A stretch of DNA of 64,000 nucleotides from Smallanthus sonchifolius. Its lineage: Eukaryota > Streptophyta > Magnoliopsida > Asterales > Asteraceae. Position 1 is the first letter of the stretch. Each line of letters begins with the position of its first letter. Location: contig CM042044.1 of the NCBI GenBank assembly GCA_023525975.1, positions 7,302,501 to 7,366,500 of the forward strand. Direction: 5' to 3'. The notes beneath the pieces were generated by a model. That model saw nothing but the letters and a program-made list of their open reading frames with translations. It did no database searches and had not been told where the DNA came from. Shown one piece after another: positions 32,401 through 42,909 of the stretch. Made by a program: the position numbers and the translations under genes.

Positions 32401-34056
32401 GGGGTAAAGTTTACTGTTTACTCCGACCACAAAAGTTTGAAGTACTTCTTCGAACAAAAAGAGCTTAATATGAGGCAGAGGAGATGGTTGGAACTCCTGA
32501 AGGACTATGACTGTGAAATAATGTACCATCCTGGAAAGGCAAACGTGGTGGCTGACGCTCTAAGCCGAAAGGATGTGCCTACTCCTATTAGAGTGAAAGC
32601 TTGCCAGTTGGTGGTAACATCGGATGTGATGAGCGAGATCGAAAAAGCTCAAGATGGGGCACTTAAAGAAGAAAACATAAATAAGGAAAGGATGGTTGGC
32701 CAACAGGACAAGTTGGAATATAACACCCTTGGTGTTAGAACACGTTATGGACGGGTATGGATACCTATGGGTGGCGAGCTTAGAACCAAAATCTTGGATG
32801 AGGCTCATAAGTCTCGTTACTCTATCCATCCTGGTACCAACAAAATGTACCAAGACCTGAAGAAGGACTACTGGTGGCCTGGAATGAAATGTGATGTAAC
32901 GAAGTATGTAAGCAAGTGCTTGACTTGCTCGCAAGTAAAGGCTGAACACCAGAAACCGTATGGAAAGATTCAACCACTTGATATACCAGAATGGAAGTGG
33001 GAACACATTACCATGGACTTCATAACCAAGCTACCTCGCACAGCTAAAGGTCATGACACCATTTGGGTAATTGTGGACCGTTTAACGAAGAGTGCTCATT
33101 TCCTACCTATTCGCGAGACGTTCTCGTCGGAAAGGTTAGCAGAAGTATTTATTAGCGAAGTAGTAGCACGTCATGGGATGCCTTTGACGATCGTATCTGA
33201 CCGGGACACACGATTTACATCGAGGTTCTGGAAAAGATTTCATGAGGCGATGGGCACGAGGCTGAATATCAGCACGGCATACCACCCACAAACGGATGGT
33301 CAGTCCGAAAGGACCATTCAGGCATTGGAGGATATGCTCCGTGCTTGTATTATTGACTTCGGTGGCAGTTGGGACAGTCATTTGCCGTTAGCCGAATTCT
33401 CCTACAACAATAGTTATCACTCGACGATAGGCATGCCGCGTTACGAAATGTTGTATGGTAGAAGATGCAGGACCCCGGTTTGTTGGGGTGAGATTGGACA
33501 GAAGGAGTTAGGAAGTCTGGAAGTCATAAAAGAAACGTCGGAAAGGTTTGATCAAATCAAAGCTCGAATGAAGGCCGCACAAGATCGCCAGAAATCCTAT
33601 GCGGATAGACGACGAAGGCCTATCGAGTTTGATGTTGGGGATAGAGTAATGTTGAAAGTGTCGCCCTGGAAGGGAATCATACGATTCAGGAAGAGAGGAA
33701 AGTTAAGTCCGAGGTTTGTCGGACCGTTCAGGATAATGGCACGGGTTGGGGAAGTCGCTTATCGGTTGGAGTTGCCTGATGAGTTAAGTGGGATTCATCC
33801 TACCTTCCATGTATCACACTTGCGAAAGTGTTTGGCGGATGAATCGGCTCACGTACCACTTACCGACATCGAGGTCGACAACAGCCTTAATTACATCGAA
33901 GAACCCGTGGCCATCTTTGACAGGAAGGAGAAGCGGTTGCGTAATAAGGTGATCCAATTGGTTAAAGTCCAATGGAGGCACCGAAAGGGATCGGAGGCTA
34001 CATGGGAAACGGAGGCGGAAATGAGGGAGTCGTACCCTCAATTATTTGACTTGTGA
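29473..34056 (+). CDS. Chromovirus gag-pol polyprotein (1527 aa)
   Basis: Single open frame. N-terminal Arg/Gly-rich segment (MARRGNGRRGGR), then the retrotransposon gag domain (about 130-300) and two CCHC knuckles (CFKCGKTGHYSREC from residue 350, CYNCGENGHMSREC from 369). Aspartic protease follows with DSGAGKS (D440), then reverse transcriptase with FIDDILIY (D776, D777) and RNase H with YSDASG (D923). Integrase has the His/Cys zinc finger (HPGTNKMYQDL...CLTC) and the DD35E set D1182, D1243 and E1279. A C-terminal chromodomain (about 1465-1527) includes VKVQWRHRKGSEATWE; such domains steer integration to marked chromatin. The ATG at 29473 is the first in the frame and follows the leader by about 320 bp. 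No frameshift or stop is present, so it may be active. Confidence 0.96.
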   Translation: MARRGNGRRGGRTGGRTGGRNGGRGRIPARQEYSEEGSVHTEPAVSVHEAEQTQVEEQPFTFEPEVRAAIAREFTELMKTSLPGLLAEALKQVNAVGGSSAAVGAQNNETDNAPPARGCDYKFFKACDPPVLTGKKDAVATFDWVIRMEAAIRLSECRANQVVKFAANSLREEASHWWEGIRQAKGSEIVDAMMWADLKTLVIKNFCPRNEIEKVEREFLGLKAGNMTHRQYTTRFNEQARLVPHLVTTEERKIVCYIQGLPDQVRTYVKANAPTTYDSAVELSGVVFDDLTLNVVAIEEPKKKLSFPAKRLGGKLFGARDKQAWVGETTVCGKCGVRHAGECRLGSNLCFKCGKTGHYSRECPQGYKCYNCGENGHMSRECTKPRMGETGKGKGPEKKGEGSRAKTRAYALTQEQARADPDVASGTFVLDNTLVSMLFDSGAGKSFISASFCKRMKYAASKLERAFSVETAEGRTARVTDVVDNSTIKIEGHRFPVRLFVMVLGGFDVVLGMDWLTANEAQIICKRKIIQLKAPDGSKVEVFGDRDASMPNVISMIKATNYLRRGCEAYLLYVIDKCKEVKELDDVPVVREYSEVFPEDLPGIPRDREIEFLIDLVPDAQPVAKAPYRLAPVEMKELMVQLDELLEKGFIQPSISPWGAPVLFVKKKDGSMRMCIDYRVLNKRTVKNKYPLPRIDDLFDQLQGASWFSKIDLRSGYHQLKVREEDIPKTAFRTRYGHFEFRVMSFGLTNAPAAFMDLMNRVCRPMLDRSVIVFIDDILIYSKNEGDHACHLKEVLEALKNEKLYAKFSKCAFWLREVQFLGHVIGPNGIMVDPAKIVTVSEWDIPKTPTEIRSFLGLAGYYRRFIQDFSKIASPLTKLTRKEVKYEWGSTQDEAFKELKEKLTQAPVLALPEGSEDLVVYSDASGQGLGCVLMQRGRVIAYASRQLKVHEVNYPTHDLELAAVVFALKIWRHYLYGVKFTVYSDHKSLKYFFEQKELNMRQRRWLELLKDYDCEIMYHPGKANVVADALSRKDVPTPIRVKACQLVVTSDVMSEIEKAQDGALKEENINKERMVGQQDKLEYNTLGVRTRYGRVWIPMGGELRTKILDEAHKSRYSIHPGTNKMYQDLKKDYWWPGMKCDVTKYVSKCLTCSQVKAEHQKPYGKIQPLDIPEWKWEHITMDFITKLPRTAKGHDTIWVIVDRLTKSAHFLPIRETFSSERLAEVFISEVVARHGMPLTIVSDRDTRFTSRFWKRFHEAMGTRLNISTAYHPQTDGQSERTIQALEDMLRACIIDFGGSWDSHLPLAEFSYNNSYHSTIGMPRYEMLYGRRCRTPVCWGEIGQKELGSLEVIKETSERFDQIKARMKAAQDRQKSYADRRRRPIEFDVGDRVMLKVSPWKGIIRFRKRGKLSPRFVGPFRIMARVGEVAYRLELPDELSGIHPTFHVSHLRKCLADESAHVPLTDIEVDNSLNYIEEPVAIFDRKEKRLRNKVIQLVKVQWRHRKGSEATWETEAEMRESYPQLFDL

Positions 34057-34082
34057 TAGGTTTCGGGGACGAAACCTATTAT

Positions 34083-34095
34083 AAGAGGGGTAGAC
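34083..34095 (+). promoter_or_regulatory. Polypurine tract of chromovirus
   Basis: AAGAGGGGTAGAC directly before the 3' LTR start at 34097; it primes plus-strand synthesis. Confidence 0.75.
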
Positions 34096-34096
34096 T

Positions 34097-36034
34097 TGTA
34101 ACATCCCAAAATGATGAAAAATAAAGTTAGCGAGTTCAAGCGGGCCGAAGTCGGGCCGGGTCAGTCGCGAACCGGGCTTGGGGAGGTCTCCCCTATAAAT
34201 AGCAAAAAAAGTCTCTTCACTTCTCCTCTTTACAATTCTAGAGAGAGAAAACCTGTAGAGAGAGAAAGTGACGGAATCGCACAAGATTGCACCAGATCGT
34301 GTCTCTTGCACTCGTGAAGGAAACCTCCAGATCAGAAGCTCGATTCAGGTAACGATCCGACCTAAATCTGAGTTTTTGTTCGTTTTTGGGTTTTTCGGGT
34401 TTTGGGTGAAAAGAGGACGTTTTTCCGGATGAAACTTAAGAATAAGCTTAGGTTTAGTATCTACAATGAAAAACGGTTGTTTTGAGCAAAGAAAGTTGAA
34501 GTTTTGACATAACCGAGCCCAAATCCGCGAATTTCGGGACTTTTGGGGAAGATGACTGATGTTGCAGGCGAACTTAGCAAGTTCGCCTGTCAAGTTCGCT
34601 TGGTGGAGGCGAACTTATCAAGTTCGCCTGATTATGTTCGCTTGCCAAGGTAAGCGAACTTATCAAGTTCGCTTGAGTTAAGTTCGCCTGGCCAAAGGGT
34701 AAGCGAACTTATTAAGTTCGCTTATAAGTTCGCCTAAGCCAGGGGAGGCGAACTTAGCATTAAGTTCGCCTATATCAGCTGAGTAGAGCGAGAATCGAGG
34801 TTAGGTCTGATATATGTGTTTTGTAACCAATTCAGATCGGAAGTGACGTGGTTGGGCCATTGATTAGGACAACCAAGACTAGCTTAAAAGGTGAGTTCTA
34901 GAAGCCCTCTTTTAAATGTTTTAATAATGTTTTTGGGTTGGTGTCCACACGTGATGATTTTATAAAACGATGTTATGAAACGATGTTTACGAAGGATGTA
35001 TGTAACGTTTTATAAAATGATGTTTATGAAGGATGTTTTAGAAGGAAGGTTTATGAAGGAAGTGTTTATGAAATATTTTGCCAAAAGAAGTTTACGAAGT
35101 GTTTTAACGAATGAGAATGTTTTTAATAAAACGTACGAATGCTTTAACTGAAGTTTTTGAAGTAAAAGAAGCGAAGGTTTACGAAAGTCACAAACGAACG
35201 AATCTGCCAATATTCCTTAGGGAATGAAGGTTAAGGGATGGGAAGTATGTTATGGGCCTTTACCTTTTAGGGGCCTCTGTGGCTGGCCAACTGTTGTACA
35301 ACTGGGGTGATGACGGTCACCAAGGGGATTATCGTGATCCTTGAAGTTGGTACGATTTACCTTACGGGGTAGTCGTGCTTGAAGTTAAGTACTTGTGTCC
35401 GACGGGATGCAGTGCTTGAAGTTTGGTACGCGCTATCCTTTGGGGCGCCGTGCTTGAAGGGTTGGATGACCTAAGTATCGGGCCCTAGGAGTTCCTCACC
35501 CGAAGGACAGTACGGTGATAATGGGCCTAGTGGTGGTGATCCTTAAGTTATTCAACCAGTATGTAACGTTTGGATTTGACGGTTACGAGAAGGCGCAGAT
35601 TCTATATGTTCGTTGACTTATGAAGTGTTATGTTTGTTATTGCATTAATTACGTACGCTTTTTATTAAATGAAGTATGAAGTGATGTCTTTGGCAATTTA
35701 TTTGAAGTTAAGGTTTATGTTAAAACTAGAACTCATCAGCGTAGCTGACGTTTTTAAGTGTGCACATTCAGGTTAACGTAGGTTATGAGGATGGACGGTG
35801 ATGCTTGGCAAGCGAGAAGAGTTACCCAGCTGATCATGAAGACTGGCATCCCGTTATGTTTAGTTATGATGTAAATATGTTTTAAACTACGTTTACGCTT
35901 CCGCATGTATGAACAAGTTTTAATTATGATGAATGAATGAAGTTTTCCGCTGCGTTATTTGATATTCATGTTTAAGAACTGTCTGTGAATGAGTAAATCC
36001 AACAAGTGGGGCCTCCCGGGTTTGGGGCCTTACA
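34097..36034 (+). repeat. 3' LTR of chromovirus
   Basis: 1938 bp, same length as the 5' LTR. Examples of differences: TGTAACATCCC against TGTAACATACC, and GTCTCCCCTAT against GTCTGTCCTAT near the TATA box. Confidence 0.9.
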
Positions 36035-36697
36035 TGTTTAGGGAGCATTTGAGATAAAAGGACATGAAAGTTACCAAATTGACGATTTTTAAAACTGTCA
36101 TTTCTAACCCGTGTATTTACGGGAAGTATAAAAAATAAGTTCATCAAGAGTTGAATATCCATTTGTATGTCAAGAAAAAATAATCAATAATTATATCACT
36201 CATATTCAAAAACAAAAGGATTGATGTGAAGATAGATTAAGTTACTGCCTCGAGCCAATGTTGCAAGGCAAGCTTTTGCGCTTTACCATTCTTTGATAAG
36301 CCTTTCCCAACGTGGAAAATCAAGAAAATAACATTTTTTTTGTTATATTGTTGCATTTATTAAGAATGCATATAACCTACACAATTTACTCTTTTCTTTC
36401 ACTTGATCCTCAACTACAAAAGCTGTCAAAGAACAAAATCAAATAATTTTCTATGCAAATTATAAAATTTCGGTAACCAATTACAAGAAAACATTAATAC
36501 CCAATGATCCAACATGCATTGATTTTCTTATTAACTACGTCTAAAAACCATGACGTGTATGAAACCTGCAATAAGCTGAATAAAAACTCATTCTTTAAAC
36601 AATTAAGCACCTATTATATATATGTAGGGTTCAAAATGAGCTACTCTAATAATAATATGAAAACTATACCAATGATTATTAGTGATTTGCGTATTAC

Positions 36698-36850
36698 CTG
36701 TGCATCTGTAAACACATGGAAGACATAAATCTTAGTGTCTGGGGCAAAACCAAGTCATTCAGCATCTTTACCAGCAATCACTCTAGCCACAAATGTACCA
36801 TGTCCAAGATTGTCATTCAAAGTATCTTCATTAATACCCTATGTGCGTTC
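36698..36850 (-). pseudogene. Site-1 protease fragment, unit 2 (exon iii)
   Basis: Same exon as 24316-24468, including the TGA in VE*LGF; it has GKD where unit 1 has SKD. A truncated exon ii piece lies at 36931-37025. Confidence 0.7.
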
Positions 36851-37025
36851 CTGAAATCGTAAAAACATGAATATTACATTTCTACAACATAAACTTAGCA
36901 AATTCAACCAATAAATTTCAAGATTAAAACCTTCATGTTGCAGAAATATGGATGACCCGAACGAAAGTATCAAATGTAGCCATCCTAACTTTTGCCCCTG
37001 TGTATCCTACTAACCAAAGTGCATC

Positions 37026-40000
37026 TGTTTGTTTGTATGCATGTTTCTCCCCAACAGGGAAACAAATAAAATGATGTTTGTGTATATGCATGTTTCTCCC
37101 CCAATAGGAAAACAAGTAAAAAGGGGCCGTGAAACTCACCTGAGCTGCGAACGAAATAGATAGCACCACACAAGGATGCAAGTAGGAAACACAAGAGTTT
37201 GCCTGTGAACTGCCTACGTATGCCCTAAAGTTATAAGCATAAAAGTTAGGGATACAATGGGAATGTGACGACGACACGGATGGATCGGATGTCCTAATTA
37301 TATTTAGGATCAACGGGTAGACAAACTAGTCATCGGAATCAAGGAATTCCTAGTTTAGTAATTATAGTAAATGTGGTATGTATCAAACGTCGCAAAACAT
37401 GAGTTAATAATATAATATATATATATATATTATTGTTTTCGTTTGTTTGTTTGAGTTAAAAATAATAACCTTGAATAATCTAAATAATTATATTATTTTG
37501 AAACGTGAGAATAATAATTAAAAACGAGTTACAAAATCAAAAGCTCGAATATTAATATAAAACAATCGTTTGCATGATTTTTAATAAAATAATATTATGT
37601 TAGTGAAATAATATAATTAATATATTATTTTTAATAAAATCAATTTGCTCGAAAGTGTATAATAAAATCAATCCCGACACTACGGGAGTCTTTCGGGTGC
37701 TAAAACATATTAATATCGCACTATAATAATAATGGGAAAGGTTTTCAAAAAAAAGAAACTAGTGAAAAGGCTTCTAAAAATATATGTAGGAGACCGGACT
37801 CGAACCCAAGTCTCCTGTGCATGAGTCCAAGGTTTTAACCACTCCTCCCGCTAGGGTCATCGCAACAAGACCCGGATTTGAATGGTTTTAATCATAAACA
37901 CCATTGTGTTCATCTCCTTAATCGCGATCCGAACCAATCCCGGCCCCAATTCCCATCAATTTTGCTACAGGCTTGCAACAAGAGTTTAGGGGTTTTGTTA
38001 CTTAATGGATTTCGATCCTAGGGGTGTAGCTAATTTCAAAAACAACAAATTTAAAGTCGTTAATTACGTATTTAAAAATCCGAACCCTAGTTTTAAGAAC
38101 ACAAGTTTAATTTGATCGAATTCGATAATGTTTTCAGCTGAAATCATGAGGCTTTAAAAGAGTTACAGTTTCCAAAACTAACCATGAAAAGTAATTGGAT
38201 TTTGATCGAGTCTAGGGTGGGATTCGATTAAGCCGTATATGTTAAGAACCCTAGAATTGGTTCTTGATCGGATCGATGTTATAAACCTGAATTAGCATAG
38301 GGCTTTTAATCTAAGAGTGAATACGAAGTTGTGGGTATGTTTTATTACCTCTATTGATATCGGATTGATGGTGTTCGACCAAAACGTGTTCCGACTTCGA
38401 GTGGTTTAGTCCCCGCGACTCCGGCGTCTTCTCCGACCCAATTAGTGTGTGTAAACAGTTCTGTGAGACTCATTTGAGGTGCGCAGCCTCTTAATTGAGA
38501 GAATGATAATCTAATTGGTATGAATATTATAGTAAACAACGGGATTTTGACGGTTACGGGTTTGAGGTAGTTAATAGGATTAATTCGCACGCAATGATGA
38601 TGTTAAATGCCACAATGATGATCGACATTGTCATTAACATGCAATTCAGTTACGAATTTGGACAGGTTTCTGTTATGATTTGCATATTTTGATTAAGAAC
38701 AATTATAGTTTGACTTTTGAAAGTCAACGGCAACAAAATCTCTCAATTTTGACATTGTAAAGTCAACAGAATAGGTTTTGGATATTTACACAGATAGCCC
38801 TTGTAATTTCAAGTGTAATAGGGTTTGAATAATGGCAGGGTTAGTCCCAGAGGTTTGTAACTTAGTTAACGGGGTTAAGAGATAACGGATTTGTGCTAAC
38901 GGAGTTAACCTAAAAAGGTCGGATGTCACAACAGTTTAGGAAACAAATCAATGAGGACAATTAGTTTCAATTACAAATAATTTAATGTAATAGAAATAAT
39001 TGAAGATTGATAAAAAGATTTCAAAAATAAAATGTAACAGAATAAAGATTAAAAAATAATTACCATAAATAATTCAATCTAATTTCGTAAATGACTCTAC
39101 AAATAAATACCATAAATATGATTGAAGTTTCAAAATTAAAAAATTTGAATTGAATTGAAAATAGATTAAAGTGGCATTTTCATGTTGATGGAAAATTATA
39201 ATATATATTATGTAGTAAACAATTTAAAGTTGATCAACCAAAACATTCTATTTTATTTGTATATGATCAAATAAAAAATTTAGACCAACCAATAATTTCA
39301 AGCATTTTCAAAACTTGAACAATCCGAAACACCTCTAAATTATATTGGCTAATATATGCCATTTTTAGGTTCATGCCTTCTATGATGAACAAAAGGTGAG
39401 TATTTACTTTGTTCTGATTTGTTGGTTGTGAACTTAATGTTGTAAGAATGTATCTGCATTTTATTTTGGCAGATGGATCTATATTTTGAAATCACACAAT
39501 TCTAAGAAAAAATCAAGGCAAATGCTTAGCATTATCGATATTTACTCATGGGTTTGTCATCAACAGATAATCCAAGAGGTGTTTAGGGAGCATTTGTGAT
39601 AAAAGGACATGAAAGTTACCAAATTGACGATTTTTAAAACTGTCATTTCTAACCCGTGTATTTACGGGAAGTATAAAAAATAAGTTCATCAAGAGTTGAA
39701 TATCCATTTGTATGTCAAGAAAAAATAATCAATAATTATATCACTCATATTCAAAAACAAAAGGATTGATGTGAAGATAGATTAAGTTACTGCCTCGAGC
39801 CAATGTTGCAAGGCAAGCTTTTGCGCTTTACCATTCTTTGATAAGCCTTTCCCAACCTGGAAAATCAAGAAAATAACATTTTTTTTGTTATATTGTTGCA
39901 TTTATTAAGAATGCATATAACCTACACAATTTACTCTTTTCTTTCACTTGATCCTCAACTACAAAAGCTGTCAAAGAACAAAATCAAATAATTTTCTATG

Positions 40001-40570
40001 CAAATTATAAAATTTCGGTAACCAATTACAAGAAAACATTAATACCCAATGATCCAACATGCATTGATTTTCTTATTAACTACGTCTAAAAACCATGACG
40101 TGTATGAAACCTGCAATAAGCTGAATAAAAACTCATTCTTTAAACAATTAAGCACCTATTATATACATGTAGGGTTCAAAATGAGCTACTCTAATAATAA
40201 TATGAAAACTATACCAATGATTATTAGTGATTTGCGTATTACCTGTGCATCTGTAAACACACGGAAGACATAAATCTTAGTGTCCGGTGCAAAACCAAGA
40301 CATTCAACATCTTTACCAGCAATCACTCTAGCCACAAATGTACCATGTCCAAGATTGTCATTCAAAGTATCTTCATTAATACCCTATGTGCGTTCCTGAA
40401 ATCGTAAAAACATGAATATTACATTTCTACAACATAAACTTAGCAAATTCAACCAATAAATTTCAAGATTAAAACCTTCATGTTGCAGAAATATGGATGA
40501 CCCGAACGAAAGTATCAAATGTAGCCATCCTAACTTTTGCCCCTGTGTATCCTACTGACCAAAGTGCATC
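37026..40570. repeat. Tandem triplication, unit 3
   Basis: It ends at 'gcatctg', where the ancestral sequence continues 'ctccaaacaatgatg' (rest of a site-1 protease exon). It shares most derived bases with unit 2, but its site-1 protease codon is intact TGT (ECLGF) where units 1 and 2 have TGA. Confidence 0.88.
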
Positions 40571-40860
40571 TGCTCCAAACAATGATGTAACTTGTGATTT
40601 ATGCAAAATAACAATACTAATAATAATAATAATAATATTTACACAAATCACACTAAAATTTCTTCTTATCAATTAGCACTATCAATTATTCAATTAGCAA
40701 ACAATCGAACACATAAAACTTTGATTAAATGAAACTTACATGTGATAGAAGCTCTCTTCTCCATTCAATTGTCTGATTCATATTATCCTCACCTTCACCA
40801 AACATGGAAGTAAATATCTTCCTTTGCCTTTTCTTCCCATCGGAAAATTGAATCAGAGGG
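40243..40860 (-). pseudogene. Site-1 protease (subtilase SBT6.1/S1P) three-exon fragment
   Basis: Minus-strand exons. Exon i (about 40860-40740) reads FSDGKKRQRKIFTSM and EWRRELLSH with donor GTAAGT. Exon ii (40600-40476) reads KSQVTSLFGADALW, VGYTGAKVRMATFDT. Exon iii (40395-40243) reads NEDTLNDNLGHGTFVARVIA, ECLGFAPDTK. This covers the catalytic Asp (FDT) and His (GHGT) of site-1 protease, a Golgi/ER membrane protease that cleaves bZIP stress factors and prohormones. It is broken: about 4 nt are missing after FDT, the exon ii acceptor reads GCAT rather than GCAG, and a stop follows ERT. No Ser region is present. It was probably captured by the Helitron with intron positions kept. Confidence 0.78.
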
Positions 40861-40870
40861 GTGATATTGG

Positions 40871-41480
40871 AGTTGATTCAATATGTCCTTCTGTTAATAA
40901 TCCTCGTTAGTAATGATCGATTATCCCCACATCTTTCCTTCTTTTACTCCAAAAGCTTCAAGTACCATTTCAAAATTAGGGTTACGTAAATAAATTTTCA
41001 GGAAATAGAAAGGGAGAGAATCAAAACAAAGAAAAATTACAAACCTGTTGATCGAAGGAAAATCATACCGACGGAATTGATAAAGCATTCGTTGATTAGA
41101 ACAATCTGAGAGAAATTGAACGCGTATTTTTTTGTTTAATTTAAGATATGGGTCGGATCATTTAGAAAAAGTGATCGATGCGTAAAGGTAAGATCGATGA
41201 AGAGTAACGATAACATACCGATTCTTGATTTGATTTTGATGTTCGGTTGTTGAAGATGAAAGACAGAGAGCTTCGATCAGGAAGGCGATTAGGGTTTTGT
41301 TTTGAAAGGGAATGATGTGATAAAGGTCTCACTGGGTTTAAAAGGTTTTTATAGGGTATTAATTCGGGTTTGTTTTAACCCGCTTCTCGACCCACGTGTA
41401 AACCCGTTTTATGTCCATATGGTTTTTGGTGGATCCAAAGGTGAGGTAAAACGTGGTGCTGACAAGTGGCAACATGTTTT
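40871..41480 (-). other. Helitron 5' portion, possible captured 5'UTR/first-exon sequence
   Basis: Between the site-1 protease exons and the Helitron 5' end, the minus strand has leader-like sequence (AACAAAACCCTAATCGCC, CATCTTCAACAACCG) and GT donors (AATCG|GTATGTTATC near 41215; GTCG|GTATGA near 41065). It may be captured non-coding 5' exons or introns of the same gene. No open frame is recognised; 41302-41502 (+) is probably spurious. Confidence 0.35.
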
Positions 41481-41503
41481 ACTTGTTTATTATATAGGAT
41501 AGA

Positions 41504-42901
41504 TTCTAAGACCAACCGTATGATGTGTTCAAGCCATGATCTACTCCATGTTCCTATGTTTACGTAAACGGGTCAAGTGACCGCAGTGAATTTCAAATTT
41601 TATATAGAGGGTGTGTTTAATAATTTGACTTCAAAGCTTGAAAAAAAGTTGTATAACTTTGAACTCAATAATAAAATATTATTTAATAATCAGTAGTTTA
41701 TTTTGTTTAAAAATAAAAAATGGTAAACTCATATTGTATTTTTATTTGAGTATGCACAAAATAATTTAGTTCCATTCAATAAACCGTTCTAATGAGCCAA
41801 GAACAAATTTAAGCTAACTCATTTCCTTTCAATTAAAGCTAATTCTCTAAGAAAAAAACAATCGGCATATTGAGGCAGTATCGACGTGCGAATCTTGGCA
41901 AAGTGAAAACCACTAAATTGCTTACGACGAAGTATTTTTATTATCGTGTAGTATTTTATTATGTGACTGACCCGACCTGATCACCCGAACCGAACCAACC
42001 CAAAAAAATTGTATGTCAGCTTGTTAGAAGTTCTAGCATTGAAAAATAGCCACCCGCAAGAAAAAGTTTAAGACTCTGCCACTGAGTCTGAGATGTGTCA
42101 ATGAGATGCTATGTAAACATGGTTAGTAACCTTGAGTTCTCCCACCACTCTTGTTCCGTTCACCGTTGTTAACAGGACAATCCGGAACCAGAACTTTTTA
42201 ATCGGGGGGTCGTAATAGAAACTGTTGACATTCTCAGGCTACATCGGTTAGCGTTAGTGTGCATCAATCACTCTTTTTATCAATCCATGTATCAACTAGA
42301 GATTGTAATCTTCGAGGTTCCGTATGTAATATGATATTTCGTCTCAATCATTTTCTTTGGAAGTTCTCCGATATCACGAAGACAAGAAAAAATTTCATTA
42401 CATTTCATATTTAAAATGGCGGTCGACTCGTATCATTAGTTGTCGAAGATTAAAGCTACTAAAATCTTCTAAATATTATTCGGCAAGCCGTGAGAACCTC
42501 TCACGATCAAAACTGAAATGAAATTTAACATATCTGATGAAGTTTCGTTACCTGATTTAGGTTTTTACAACAATATGTATATACATCTAAAGAAGCATTT
42601 CTACATATAAAAACAAACAAGAAAAAAAAACTATGACAAAACATTTATATAAAATAATAAGTACTAATTAAATAAAATAACAAATCAATTTACTACTATA
42701 TAATAACCTAACAAATATCTAATACCTTTACAATTTACGAACTACAATGTAAAATAAAATCAACAAACGTTCTACACATTCAGTAATTCACAATTATTTA
42801 TTAAAATAATATTTGATAATTAAATAAGGAAATTGAAGCGGCAGAGGGCATACTGGGTTCTTAGTGCCGCAAACGAAGCATGACTTTTTCTTTCTCGTGT
42901 T
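41504..42901. other. Intergenic, includes hAT 3'-end relic
   Basis: 41930-42080 is a decayed copy of the 3' end of the hAT element described next: 'gtatttttattatcgtgtag', 'gacccgacctgatcacccga', ending 'ctctgccactg'. The rest is AT-rich and unrecognised. Confidence 0.5.
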
Positions 42902-42909
42902 CTTTGTAG

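Larger units (their letters stand above)
27200..36034 (+). mobile_element. Ty3/gypsy chromovirus (Tekay/Del-like), intact, 8835 bp
   Basis: LTRs of 1938 bp each (27200-29137, 34097-36034) begin TGTAACAT and end CCTTACA. The TSD is TGTTT (27195-27199, 36035-36039). The PBS TGGTATCAGAGC is at 29141-29152 and a polypurine tract AAGAGGGG at about 34083-34090. One uninterrupted 1527-codon gag-pol ends in a chromodomain, so it is a chromovirus. By my manual count the two LTRs differ at about 14 sites (0.7%), so insertion is young. It interrupts only unit 2, so it came after the triplication. It looks complete and potentially autonomous. Confidence 0.95.
24644..37025. repeat. Tandem triplication, unit 2, split by chromovirus
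   Basis: Unit 2 is the same 3.54-kb module. Its two parts (24644-27199 and 36035-37025) flank the gypsy element. The junctions at 24644 and 37026 are identical ('gcatctgtttgtttgtat'). Confidence 0.88.
19249..41503 (-). mobile_element. Composite Helitron with captured site-1 protease exons (22 kb incl. later insertions)
   Basis: The 5' end on the minus strand at 41503 is A|TCTATCCTATATAATAAAC, the TC plus ATATAA-rich start typical of plant Helitrons. The 3' end is a 7-bp-stem hairpin CCCGTGT-TTT-ACACGGG (19261-19277) followed by CTAG|T at 19249-19252, the CTRR end with target T. Just inside the 3' end are PIF1-helicase C-terminal remnants in the same orientation, and just inside the 5' end are site-1 protease exons in the same orientation. 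Subtracting the chromovirus, the solo LTR and two extra tandem copies leaves about 3.6 kb. The pairing of these two ends is inference; the individual ends are seen. Confidence 0.6.

Noticed and set aside
29461..34317. Many antisense frames opposite the gag-pol gene and in its LTRs
   Set aside because: Shadows of the 1527-codon frame or LTR sequence; no independent motifs.
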